A stretch of 64,000 bases of DNA from Fasciolopsis buskii (Eukaryota; Platyhelminthes; Trematoda; Plagiorchiida; Fasciolidae): contig LUCM01004327.1 in assembly GCA_008360955.1 (NCBI GenBank), positions 1-64,000 on the forward strand. Reading direction: 5' to 3'. Of this stretch, positions 43,199-55,742 are shown piece after piece; the first letter of the stretch is position 1; each line of letters starts with the position of its first letter. Made by a program: the position numbers and the translations under genes. The notes under the pieces are model-generated. The model had not been told where the DNA came from. It searched no databases and was given only the letters and a program-made list of their open reading frames with translations.

Positions 43199-46175
43199 AA
43201 AGAATGCCATTCCGCAGATCACGCAGGGCAGTTAAAAGAAGACTGCATGAATGTATAGCAGCAACTGAGGACCGAAATTTTATTGTGCAATCCCCGTCAT
43301 ACATTTACTGAAAGACGAATAATACATTGTTGCTTCTGAGATGTGAGACTTCTTTCCCTACTTGTGTGAACCAATTACAGTGTTAGGCTCAAGTTATTGC
43401 TAAGCGGTGTCGCATCCATTTTAGACTTGTCTCTGTCTGGACCTGCCTAACCGTCTGCTCTAACCGCCAGCCGGTTGAACCTTTTATAACAGTTCCCGAA
43501 ATTTACGGCGCGAAAATCTTTTGTAATTTGTAACCCACTGTACATTAGGTGGAAACGTTCCTGTGTTATTTAAATACCATAAATCACTGGTAGGTATTTT
43601 CGGAATGCTGGAAATGAGCTGTATTTTTGCATAAACTGGAACAGACTTTGCGTCTTACTGGAGCCGAGTAAGTGAATATATGTCGGTGTGATTCCAGTTT
43701 TTAAACTGTCCTCTTATTACCGAATCGCTTCATAGAAAAGAACTTTATAATGTGTTGATAATGTATGTAAACCTGAAAAAATAACTCAAGACCACTGAGC
43801 TGGCAGTTTGTGTTGCCGTCAACTCACGCAGTTTGGAAACGAGACATTTCTGGTTTCGAACCTTTTGGTTTAATAAAGTTAGTTTTAGAATTAGTCGAGA
43901 TATCGACTGCAGTTGACACCGTCTGTGTAGGCCATCCATTCGCAACAAATACAAGCCATCAAGTGAGCAGGAAGCAGATACAAGGAAATCAGTCATGCTC
44001 AATGGGACGACGTTAAACTAACGGACTAAGAGACCCAGTTGAGGTCATTTAAAATCAAAGCTCATTTAGACCTAACGAGAATAGCAAAGAACACAATCGA
44101 AAGTCCAGTCTGGAGAATAAGAATTTTATTCCATCACATACTTGACGGGTGTTTGAGAAAATCAGCCATTGTCTTGAAGGCTTTCTCGTTCACAATTTCG
44201 AAGTCTACGATGGAAAAAATGGAATAACAATTGAAGCCATTCAGTGAAAGATATCCGTTCCATGCGCAAAGTATTGAACACACTTCTGACTGTACACCAA
44301 TACTGACGAACAATAACAATAGCCTCAGCACAATTTGACACGCTAGTCCAGTTCTGAAGTCGAGGAGTGCAATATTAATAAAATAACAAATTTTCCTGAC
44401 CGAAAATTTCTAAGTTGTACCGAAAACTGCAACTGACTTACCGCGGATGGCGGGAGAAGATCTCATCTGTCAAATTTGTTATCTCGCAAAGTGTGGCAGT
44501 CATCTGATTTTTCTTGTTCTTTAGAATTGAAGATCTACCGTTTTCTTTCATATTTACGCTTACGATGTAGGGTTGGGATACTAGTCACTCACTCCTGAAG
44601 GAATCTGCTAAACTTCGAACAAGCTTAACTATGTTTTAAACTGGTCTTCATTCTGCTTCCTCTGGCCGGGTCGATCTAAGGTTTGAGATGTTTCATTTTC
44701 TACATTCGGTGTGAAACATCACAAGACTCCTAATGAACAGATTCTCTCTGTTGATCTTGTCCCTGTTCCTTCTTCTAATAGTTCTTATTTTTGACGGTCT
44801 GAATCTGAGACCAGGCATGCAAGCGCACGGTACTTATGCATTTGACCTCTTTCACCCTTATTCTTTAATCATCATATTGTGTCTCATCTATCCACCGTTC
44901 CATCTTTCGCGTCATAAGGATTGTGCTACTAGTATCATCAACGCACATATACACAACTAGACCACTTGTGCATGGTCTCTTTTCTCCTAATATGTACATC
45001 AGTATTTTGTCTTTTTCTGCTCCTCACTATCGGTTCATCGATCACGTTACTGTCACTAGTACACATAGTTTCATTTTGGACTCCTCCAAAGTACTGTTGT
45101 CATAAGCACTCAAACTCACACTCGCGCACACACCGTTGAGTGTTCCAAATTTGTAAACACTCAGATCTCACTTGATTGATGCGTTTTTTGTGTGCTTCGG
45201 TTCACTGGACGCAGTAACAAGTATCATGTGTAGGATCACTCCTGAGTTTGGGTCAGACATTCAATCCGTCATTTGCTTATTCATTATCATGTTATCTGCA
45301 GACAAGTTTTCTATGCGGTACAGCTACTCGATACTCCAGCATGGCTGGGGTGAAGCTATGAAATTTTTCCACCCCTCCAACCGGCAGTGATTCTGTGGGT
45401 AGAAGCATCGCAATCTTTCCCGTTCACATACATATAACTGGAAAGTAAAAACTCAGATTCGACCACAAACTGTGACCTGGTTTTTCATCTAGACCATGCG
45501 GACTTCACTGATTTACGCTGCTGTTCACTGTGGAGTAAAGCAAGTGAAAAAGAATTACCCACCGAAAGTGAGCTTCATTAGGGTGTTGATTGAAGGCGAA
45601 GATCAGCTTATTCACTGACGATATTAATTTATTTACTCACGGATATAAACCTAAGTTTTATTTATCTACTCCTCACTTACCGGCAATAAACTGTTTCGTA
45701 TGTGAAGCCACCAAGGCGATAGCCGACTTGATACCTTCGTAGGCTGAAACCCATGGGCAAATTAGAGGCATCAAAGGTTTTGCGGTATGAGCTAATGTGT
45801 ATCATGGAGGACTATCAGACAACTTCATGTGTGATCTTCAGCTGTTCTAAGGTGACATACGAAACGAGATGGTTAACAAAATGAGTAGTCGTGGTAAGTA
45901 ACATTCATCCACCAACACCAAAGGCCGGCTTTGGACATTGCCTTCTACGTGTTTTATATTATATTTTATACATATATGTGCATATATAAATCTAACTAGA
46001 AATGTCAGCATGTCAATGCAACATACTTCACAAGGGCAAACTGACATTCCTTTCGGTAGAAAAATGCAGAACTAAAAAGCCAGCGACGAAATTTGCCTAT
46101 CGGAAACATTGGGCACAACTGATCCCCAGGTGAACATAAAAAAATGTTATTTTTTAATCACTTCCTCCATCCTGA
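43199..46175. other. No gene recognised
   Basis: Anonymous sequence. The region 44700-45170 is C/T-rich on the plus strand and contains short CA-rich runs. A short AT-rich run lies at 45954-45990. No open frame carries a known motif. Confidence 0.35.
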
Positions 46176-46350
46176 CCGGCTGTGGTCAGACGGAGAAGAT
46201 CGTGGCTTTTGGACGTAAAGGCTACAGGTTCGAATCCTCTCACCACCGGTTGGCTTCTCCACTTGGCCGCGGCCCCCGTCCTGAAAGATGAGGTACGTTG
46301 TTATTCTATTGATGCAGGAATTAAAAGATAAAAGGTAAAAGGTAAAAAGA
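46176..46350 (+). repeat. tRNA-derived SINE, copy 3
   Basis: Box A TGGTCAGACGG (46183-46193) and perfect box B GGTTCGAATCC (46227-46237) are 44 bases apart, as in a true tRNA. The acceptor arm pairs at only about three of seven positions and the anticodon arm does not form, so it is not a functional tRNA. The body GTCCTGAAAGATGAGGTACG, then TTGTTATTC and TTGATG, aligns with copy 1. An A-rich AAAAGGT repeat tail ends it at about 46350. Confidence 0.68.
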
Positions 46351-47531
46351 TCATGTGTGACTGAGAAGACGAATAATGGGTACCCAGAAACTGGATCATT
46401 TTGGCATTTACCTGCACTACTTCGGAAGAGGAAAATGTGAACGAATTAATAATATTCGTTCTGCGGACCAGGCAGAAGAAGAACAATGCAATAAAAACTA
46501 CTTATCTAGAAGAACATAAAGAAAAGGAATGATTGGGATTATGGATTTTACGCTTTCGTTTCATGGGTTAACTGATAGTCGTATGTGGAAGAAATACGGA
46601 AGTTCGTTTATTGCTTCCCTTATCTGTTCAGACCCGCTGTTTACTCACAGGTGGCTCACACCTGGCATCTGGTAAGCACATGATATTTTGGAGTATAAAC
46701 AAGAGCTAGTGAGATCGGGTCTCAACCGATTCCATTATACTCTAGATTTGATAGCCTAGAAGATTAAAGTCCTGCTTCTATCCTGTAAAGAGTGCGGACA
46801 TTCTCGTGTGTCGTGCTTTGTTTCGACACACTAACTGATTGCTCATATTTAACCGGTCCGGATGTTGTACATGAATGATTTCTGACAGACATCTGATTTC
46901 GCGGTTGATACAAACCAAATGATTTTCGATCTTATAGATTCTCTAACAGGTGCCGAATAAAAGAACCATTTTGGATCTACGGCGCTAGTTGCTCGAGTGA
47001 AAACTGTTCATCAGACATCTTGCACAATACTTTTGTTAGTTTGTGGTTGTATTCAAGGAATTTGTAGTAACAGTTTGCGAATCCGACCTTCCGATAAATA
47101 GTCGTCTCAGACTGACATTAGTGTAGATTATAAGTTCATTTCCGTTTATGAGCTACTGACCGATGAGTGCTTTTTTGCACATGCTTTCTTTTATCGAACG
47201 TTCGTAGTTCCTGCTCAGTCCTTCCAGAAACACAATAATCAGGGCTCCAAAGGAGGAATTATGTCCATTTGGTGTCATCGATTAAGTAAAATCTTGAAAC
47301 TCATCCAGTTCGTTCTAAAACTCTTGACTCCATTGGACAGGTCGATCTCGCGAGCAACTTGATCGAAACCAGTCATGAGGTAGAAAGCACGGAATTGTAC
47401 TTCGTTTTGCATCGTCCCCATGACAAATGCTCAGGAATGCATGAATGGCCAAGCGAAAAGAAGCTTTGTGCTTCGATGAATAAGGTGTCCATAATTCCTC
47501 CACCCAAAAGTTAAGCAATCACATCTATCCG
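46351..47531. other. No gene recognised
   Basis: Anonymous sequence. Short open frames at 46301-46486 and 47315-47518 (minus) show no family features. Confidence 0.35.
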
Positions 47532-47553
47532 CACACACACACACACACACACA
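47532..47553. repeat. (CA)n microsatellite
   Basis: Eleven perfect CA units, followed by a decayed CA-rich stretch. Confidence 0.95.
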
Positions 47554-50500
47554 AGCAAACACAGTGAAAGTCAGATCCTATAAAGCTCAAGTGGCTTCCT
47601 TAGTTCATTTCACAGCTTTACAATCTTGCCTAAGCCTGTTTAAAACATTCAAAATCGTTGCTTTGACGACTGAAACCTGTCAAAATATGCAAATGAAACA
47701 GAGGGAGTTTTATACCCCTTAATAGCTAATCAAACAATAACATCGTTGTGTTGCACAGGTATCCTGCAGATAAAATGTGCTGCGGAAGGAACATCTTTCG
47801 ATTCAGGCTTAGAAATGCAAAGAGACAATCTGGGGTTGAATACGACTGAAAATGAGTATCATTTCTCGCAATCCATGGCCTGAACTCACTCGATTTGGCT
47901 TTATCAGCCTAAACATTGAAGTTGATGATGAGAAGCTCATGGATTCGATGAAAGTGACAAAACCGAATAGCATTGCTTATAATCGATAGGAACATGAGTT
48001 GAAAACTGAATGCATTCGAGGTAGCTGATTTAAGGGGAGGGGCGAAAACACTCATGCATGTATGGCATTTATAGCATCATTTTTGCCTGAAGGCGCTTTA
48101 TGAAATACTTATGTCAGTGACGAACCGACATTTTTATCGTTTCCTTTTCGCTTGCACTCACCTTTGAGTAAAAATACTGCTTTGATATGTTTAGATGAAT
48201 CAAAGGACTTTTCACATTTTAGTATTATTCCTTCATTGTATTTCACTTCCAACTCTACTTAGCTGTTATTGGGTGGCAATGACAGACTGGACTGTTTGCA
48301 TAAAATGTAGACGAAATATGCATTGTATTGCAAATGCAGTAGCTGTTTTTCTACCTTGGCATAATTTCAGTTCATTTCAGTTGCTGTGTGACCAAGCGTT
48401 TTGTTGCTTCTGAGGTGAATCATTATTGGCTTACCCGATTGGAGCTTTTGAATTGATCCAGAGGTCCAATAAACACCCTTACCCAGGCCAAACCATGTAT
48501 TTCGCCGTCGGTGGTGTGGCCGGACGGGTAGCTGTTGTCAAGGGTTCTCGTTGGTCCTTGCTGTCTACCAGACCACGCGTCCATTAGTCAGGTTGAGGCG
48601 ATGGCCTCACTCAGCGCAGTTGACTATGATTCAGCATTATTACTTTGGCTCGTGTTCATTAAACAGCTGAAAAATAATTCTCACTTTATGTGTTCGACTA
48701 CGACTAACTAGCGGCAAATTACCTTGCGTTCACAGGAGAGAGAATATGTATATATATACTATTAAACACAAGTGCCTAAATAAGTAACCAAACACCAGTC
48801 ATCCCAGCAGACCCACGGTCCAAATTCGCTCAAATGCTGTGCTAACCTAGCACTTCAAACTCACCGGCAGAGCAAATTACGGTAGTTTTGGAAACGGCGC
48901 CAGCGTCTAGCAGTGGAATCCAGCGCTGCGTAAATTACACAGGTGACCACAGGTGGCACCAAAACCTGCTGTTCTTGAATTGCAGGAAGCAGATAAACTT
49001 GAAATGCGAAAATCACTTTTCCACTATCTTTGGGTTCAATTTATCTGGACTCTTCAAAACCTGATACCTTTCAGCTCAGTTGGTTGCCTTTTGAGAAACA
49101 TGTACGTCCAAGATCGACTTAACCCGGAACACCGTTCATGCAACCAGATAGCGTCGTAGATTACATTCTGAAATACACACCTATCGATCGCAATCAGACA
49201 AATTTTGTGTAATATTCATTCACTTTTATTTTTCTTATCCGTAATATGGTACTAAAATATTTGCAGGCACTTATTTATAAATCCAATTCCAGCTTGAATA
49301 TCTCAACAACCGTGTCAGTAGGCGAATTTGCGGAGACGTGAATGAAGGGTCAGTGAGTAAAAGGTTAAAGCAGACAACAAAAGACAGACAAAATCATCGC
49401 TGATCTGAAACAGATGACACACAAGTTAAAAAGACAACGAGGTCACCGAAATTTTCGCGACGGGGTATGACAATGATGTTAGGAAAGTAGATCCGGCTAC
49501 AACAGGTCAGTTTTTAGAATCATTAAACTTGCTATACTGTGCTCTTTGTCTCATTCGCTAACTTGCAGCGACAAGTAAGATTGGAAGTCGGAAGTCTAGA
49601 GGGAAACCGAAACATCTGATATGCATTGGATTCTTATTAAACTTGCTCCTTATGTTCCCGTCCGCCAAGCGTGATTTTTGTTGCTTGACTTCCACAAGCT
49701 GATCCTAATGAAGTCAGATGCCCAGAGGGGATCAATTTTATCCTGCTATCGAATATTTGGAGTCCTGGTTACTTATACTAATCAGGGAATGAATGACGAG
49801 TGGCGAACCCTTTCCCTCTTTTTCCCCCTTAATTCTATTTCCTTTGTCAAAGAGAAAACACTGCACGTCATTTTCAGGAAGGAAGCCGCCAACCGAGGAA
49901 GGTGACCTGTCCTGGATGAATGCAACATCTGAATCTTCAGATTGAAATGCTGAGGTCCTCACCGTTTGACCAAACTCAGTGGTGTTTAATGGCCAAATGG
50001 CAATTAGGGCTGCTTGCCACGAACAGTCGGACTTATTGTAGCTACGGACAGCGCAAATACAAACTTCCTTTTGAAGTGCCACTGGATTTTCTCACCACGT
50101 AAATTTATTTGTTTCTTTTCGGTGCGATTTGCAGAAGCCTCATGCGAATACATGAGATCGCATTTAGCACAGGAATCGATCACTTTGGGCGCAGTGTAGT
50201 TATGTATTCAAATACCACCAAACGTATGGTCTCCCTAGAGTGCTTGATTTTTTAACAACTAAGGTGGCCTTTATTCGTGCAGCAAGTAGGGGAATCTCAA
50301 TGGAAAGAAACAATATATTTTCAGAAAATCAAAGTGATTGTTAGTCCATAATTGAGTTTGCCAAAATGTTTCTTTTGGTGGATAGGGAATAGACTGAAAA
50401 GATAGATGAAGATGCAAAGTTGGTAATAGGATTTTAATCCAAACTGGTTTCGAGTAAAATTTTATTACGGGAATTTTCCTGGCACCTTGTTGGTCATCAG

Positions 50501-53459
50501 CCCTTTACTGAAAATGGCCTACTTTGTTGTCTCAGTAATAAAGGAAGTAAAAGGGGAAAGAAAATGACTTGAAACATGCTTGTTTTACCCCGACTAGCAA
50601 ACTTCGAAAATATGTAATCACCAATTTTGGAATGTGTATGATGCAGTTGAAATCAGGTAAGATGCAATGAAGCACCCATTGATAAGCGAACGAAGGTTTG
50701 TCAAATGTCTAACGCATGACCGAAAGTGCGTAGACCGCCAAGCTATTTATAGCTGTATTATGCTCTAAAACAGGATGCTTGACTGCAGGACGGTAAACTA
50801 GAAATGTATGGATGGAATTCAACATAGGATGGAATGATATATAGCCTTCTGAAATTAACAGACTTTCCCATGTTTTCACAACCCAGTTACAAAGATTTAA
50901 GCGAGTTACAAACGCTAATCGAACACCATCAGCAAGGGCAATAGAACTCGGAATCTTTAAGTTTACTTGGCACGACACTGATTTCACCACAAGATCAAAC
51001 AAAATATGTATTCGAAAGCATCAGACTCATTGAAGCCTCAGGTTATTCCCAATCAGCGAATACTCTCTACTTCTGTCGACGGATGGTTTGGAAACTTAGG
51101 CAGACAGATGTGAACAGTCTGTAAAGGGTAGAGTCCAGCTGTTCTCGGCGTGTAAAAATTCAGCAGTAATCCGGTAAAGAAACAGAGGATGTATAAGAAT
51201 TAAAACAGCAACGCAAAAACTAGCTTCGTGACTGTTGGCAATAGAAAACGATGACAAGAAAACGGCCGATCATCCCACGAGAATTGATAGGATTGTGTGA
51301 CTCATCCCACAACAAAACATATCCATACCTGATTTATCTCCTCTCTCTGGCAGTTCCATCTCGCGTGTCCACACCTGAACTCTTTCCGGATTGTGTTCTC
51401 CCCTGGTGATATTGGTCGTATCTGAAATTTGAGGAAACAAATGTTGCAGTAAGGAAGGAAATGAGTGTGCATGAATCCGTGTACTGTGGAAACGCCGACC
51501 TCCTAATCGGCAGCCAAACGTGAGGACACTTTTTGGTCTTAACGTTTGCACTACGGAAGCACAACTGTTTGCTTATTGGCTGTGCAAAAGTACTATCTAT
51601 CGGTAACTCCTTAATATGCTGTGTTCATTTTTGCCAGAAATGATGCGTGATATGGCACATCACTTTTTGCCTTCCAGTCCACGAAGAATTCCGATTATGC
51701 TCGATGAAATTTCGGTTCAATGATTTAATTCGTATGCATATCCCTCACATTTAATCTATTGTAAAAAAAAGTTAAAGAAAATCCACAATTCTGAGTAGGT
51801 TAGTGAGTTTTCTCAAACGTCATGCGTAATAAAGTTGTTTTAGACGTTCAGCATAATCGTCAACTGAAGGATAATCAAATAACATCGAAATTTCTGATTG
51901 GGCAGATAAAAAAAATAAGTAGTAGTGCTGATTCATTCGTTTTGCGTTCTTCTCGATTTTTTGCCTCCCAGGGCAATAGAACAAATCTTTAGCGCATGGT
52001 TTTTCAACCTTCGAAATGATAGGTTTAGAATAACTGACCGAATGATCACTGGGATCAAAAATTAGAATGTTGATTTTGACCACACCGGCAATCTAAACGG
52101 AATACTTAGGGACATTTAAACTGGAATTTAGTTGGCAAATCCATTTAAATAGTCAGAGTCTAGGAGTAGGCACTAAATTTAGACAGTTGTTCAGAGAGAT
52201 TTTCCTGGAGAAAGGTAAGTCATAGCAACCGAACTCTCGACTAATCTTTACTTCTACTGCGGATTTCGTATTTTTACGAATGCGTATTTCGCTTGGACAA
52301 TATCCGTTTTTTTTCAAAATTATTCGACATAACATGTTTGGAGAATACACACCGGTGAGGTTGGTAGTTTCCAATTGTGCATGTTTATCAAATTGGAATA
52401 TTTTATGAGACCACAAAGCGGGATACGAAAATGGCAAGAAATGTCAAGGACTGTACCGCTCCAACTTTTAGTTATTCGCATGGTTGGAAACCGAGTGCGA
52501 AAAGACTGTCACAGCTTATGCTGTAGCTCTCAGCCTCATTCTGACAAGTTTTTTTATTGGTACACTGCCATACCCAGTGTAAGTACTAAGTATTCTTGAG
52601 TTGCTAAATTGAATTGTAAAGACTGTCCTTATAGCCGACCTTTAGTATCATAAAAATGACAGAAAGCTTTGACCATTTTTTCGGAGTGCTTTATTTCCGC
52701 TAACTTTCAAACATCTGCACCAGTGATCGACTTAAATGCCCCCAACCCAAAATGGACGATGCACATGGACACGGTTATTCAAGTATCTGATCGTGTGACC
52801 AACGTACTTTATACCTCACAAGAATAAATAAATGAATTTTCGAAAATTGACCTTGTTCGGTTAGGCAATTGTCCTTCTACCACTACCACTGCCGACCCGG
52901 ATGGGAACGTATCGAAAAACCCAAAAGTACTGAATCTGTTACTAACGGTGCTAATCGATGTTTTATTTGCTCTTTCTGCTAACGTGTCAGTCTCAGATGG
53001 CGAACAGATTTACACTGGCTTCTTTCCTCCTTTTCCAGTGCTGCTCTTCGTCAGTTAACCAACTAGATGTTTCGCCTATCTGACCCGTTAATTTATTTTG
53101 CCATGTCTTTCTTTTCGTAGCCATATACATTCATTTTTCGGCGTGAATAGGAAAAAACATAAAGATTGCGGTTTGAGTTCATCACGTATGTTGGATAAAC
53201 TATAATCTAGCTCGAACCTGTGATGTTGATTCTGGCCCATAGTTTGTCCCTGTTCCCCAAATCAAATCAGAATGTAGATTATTTGGTCCATTCTCCGGTG
53301 CCCAATGAAAGGGCCAGGCCTAAAAGACTTTCTCTGGCCATGGGCAACTTGCGGTCTACTGCACTTTGAGTTTTTCTAGACACCTTGAGTGTTCAACCTG
53401 TTCTTTTGCTTTAGATTCGGATGAATACTGGACCATACGTCTTAGGGATTCGGAGTTTG
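47554..53459. other. No gene recognised
   Basis: Six kilobases of anonymous AT-rich sequence. The longest open frames are 49738-50082 and 50709-51002 on the minus strand. They have no recognisable domain and no supporting splice context that I can see. A 68-codon plus-strand frame at 48953 is likewise unassigned. Confidence 0.35.
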
Positions 53460-53905
53460 TTTTGTAGTGTGCTCAAAAACAAGTGAAAATCTCCTAGTCT
53501 AAAAGACTCACTAACAAGTATGTTGCTTCTAATTCTTATGATAAGGGGTTCATTCAGCTGGCTTGGTACACCCAGATCTTGGGATTTATCAGGTCCATTC
53601 AAAATATCAGTCATCTTTATATGTTTCAGAGCCAAAGAGTTTGAATCCATGTATAGGAGGAAAACAAGCGTGACACGTATCAGATATTTGTGCAACTTAC
53701 AGTTCATTTGAGGTGTGGGCCGAATACCTGAAACTGAAGACACATATACACTTTTCGATCGAATGCATGGGCAACAAGTGCATAGATTATGCTCAATGGA
53801 AACCGTGGCGAAGAACCCAAATTCATAGGCTAGAGCGTGAAACAACACACTGGTCATTTACATGTGACCTCTTGTTCACGTCGTCCGGAACAAACAAGTT
53901 TTGAC
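53460..53905 (+). pseudogene. Faint LINE reverse transcriptase C-terminal remnant
   Basis: Near 53574 one frame reads DLGIYQVHSKYQSSLY, like the KDLGV-x-LK-S--- block at the start of the LINE thumb. About 120 bases on, another frame reads EVWAEYLKLKTHIHFSI, like the LEY-QAW-PYLKKDI block. IHRLERETTHWSFTCDLLFT, like the LE-RR-RGDLI-TFKI block, follows to about 53870. The three blocks are in the right order and spacing. The 148-codon minus-strand frame over the same bases is then a shadow. Similarity is low, so this is tentative. Confidence 0.42.
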
Positions 53906-55593
53906 CATGGACCATAGCAGTGGGTTAGTGTAGTAGTAAATCAATATCACCATCGTCATCCCCAATTGGTAGTTTCTTGAAAACTAAACCCGTAAGGTTA
54001 GTGGGTACTGACTCGTGATAACGCCTACCCGAATCAGAGACCAACGCATCTGCGATGACTTTGCGCTGATTACCCCAATCGACTAGTGGAACAAAAACGT
54101 CGCATGAGAAAATCGATGAGCGCCGAGGGACTGAGTTAGGCGGCAAAATAATCAATTTGTGAGTCTTGCTCATCGAGGACTAATATAAGCTATTCGGTTA
54201 TGATTAATAAACGAATTTCTTTGGTGCTATATTTTGTCTTCCTCATTAAAGTTGGTGGGATTCGGAGATAGCTGCCAAGAAAACAAAAAGATTGAGAATC
54301 TGTGCCCGAACCAGAGCATAAATTTCATCTCATTTTCTGTGTTACGAACCAAATATTTTGTTGATTCAAGTGATATACCTTAGTCCCTAAAGTAGACGAG
54401 GTGTTTGTTGTGTGAATATATATATCTTGGTCATCTAAAACACATTTAATCGTACTGCATCAACTAGACCATATTTGGGTTGTTCTACCTGTTGCTTGAA
54501 GACTATTTGTCACTTTTGTTGTGAGGGCAGTAGGCCGCAACATTGATTCAACCGAGTAAGTCTAAATACTGGCCGATATTCATTCAAACGGTCCCATAGG
54601 TATTTTCTGCGCGCACACACACACGAACACACATACACTCATGCATCTGACCACAAGTGCCTGCCCGCAGATTTGGTTAAACCCTTCCCACTTGAACGAC
54701 TTTTAGAATGAATAAATTTAGCAGTATTTTTTTCCTCGATCCACGCCGATTTCCCGCCTTACTGCCTCATTCAGTCATTATTTGTTGAAATTCATCAAAC
54801 CTTTTTTTATCTATCTGATCCCGTGCTTCAGCGGATTCTATTGATTGTGCAAGTTGCTTGTTTGGCTTTCGGCGCTTGAATGCCAACAGACTTATTGGCT
54901 AGATCGCGAATACAGGAGGTTATTCATTAAGTAAGTCACACCAGTCAGTGGGCTCATAATCTCGAGGAAGCTGAGGGGATTTCCGCATCCGGCAGATAGT
55001 ATCAGCAATGCAGTGCTGGTTTTTGACGAGTACCCGAAGTGAACACTAATGAGCTTCACTGACTAACTTTGTGCTGTTAGTCCCACTGGCCAAAGAAGTT
55101 GTTGTACTTGATCTCCGTTGTCTATGATATGTTCTTTCTCCTTTGCACGCGCTAGCCGATGTTGAGTCAACAAGTTTATGACTTAGTAAAGGGGTATGTG
55201 CTGTTGATTAAGACAGTGGTTTCGCACATCATTCGACCAGTGGAAATCCAAGAGATTAGGGTGGTTACCGATTGGAGATGTTATGAATCACTAGCCCCAA
55301 CTGGAACGCAACCTCTTGATAGACGATTCCTTGTGCAAAGTCTTAGTTATTACGCTAGACAAACAGTCTGTTAACGGTTTGTTAATAATGGCTATAGTGT
55401 TACACCCACAATCCATCGTCCCTATTTCGAGTCACAGTTTTGGAATGGTAGACATGTGGTCATGAGAATTTCTTACGGTTTCTTAAAGGTAATTAGTGCA
55501 ACGGTATTCTTGTGATTGCATCAATGTGAACTGTATGTCATTTTAGTGTTGTGCCCACGTGATAGTGGCGCCGATGACGTCACCCTGACTTAC
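53906..55593. other. No gene recognised
   Basis: Anonymous sequence with a short CA-rich run at about 54612-54645. The minus-strand frame 53925-54173 ends in an Asp-rich run (IGDDDGDIDLLL) but is too short to assign. Confidence 0.35.
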
Positions 55594-55637
55594 AACGAAA
55601 CGTTTGCAGTCAAACTGCCTAGCTCAGTGAACAAACC
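55594..55637 (+). repeat. Dispersed AAACGTTT motif, diverged copy
   Basis: AACGAAACGTTTG is followed 24 bases after its start by CCTAGCTCAGTGAACAAACC. This parallels the two better copies at 36819 and 59896, but is more diverged. Confidence 0.45.
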
Positions 55638-55690
55638 AATACCACCCTGCTGAACTAGAGCCACGCGATAAAACATCATTCTCTAGTCTG

Positions 55691-55723
<33 letters not shown>

Positions 55724-55742
55724 CATATATATATATGCATAC
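55691..55742. repeat. (AT)n microsatellite with CAT interruptions
   Basis: About 50 bases of AT repeat, interrupted twice by ACAT and once by GC. Confidence 0.95.

Noticed and set aside
46176..46248. Functional tRNA gene
   Set aside because: Boxes A and B are well placed, but the acceptor arm pairs at only about three of seven positions and no anticodon stem forms. It shares its downstream body with two other loci, so it is a SINE.
47532..47553. (CA)n run as telomeric or centromeric sequence
   Set aside because: It is a short isolated microsatellite, with no larger satellite period around it.
53411..53857. 148-codon minus-strand open frame as a gene
   Set aside because: No domain or signal is recognisable, and the opposite strand carries ordered RT-like blocks over the same bases. 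Treated as a shadow.
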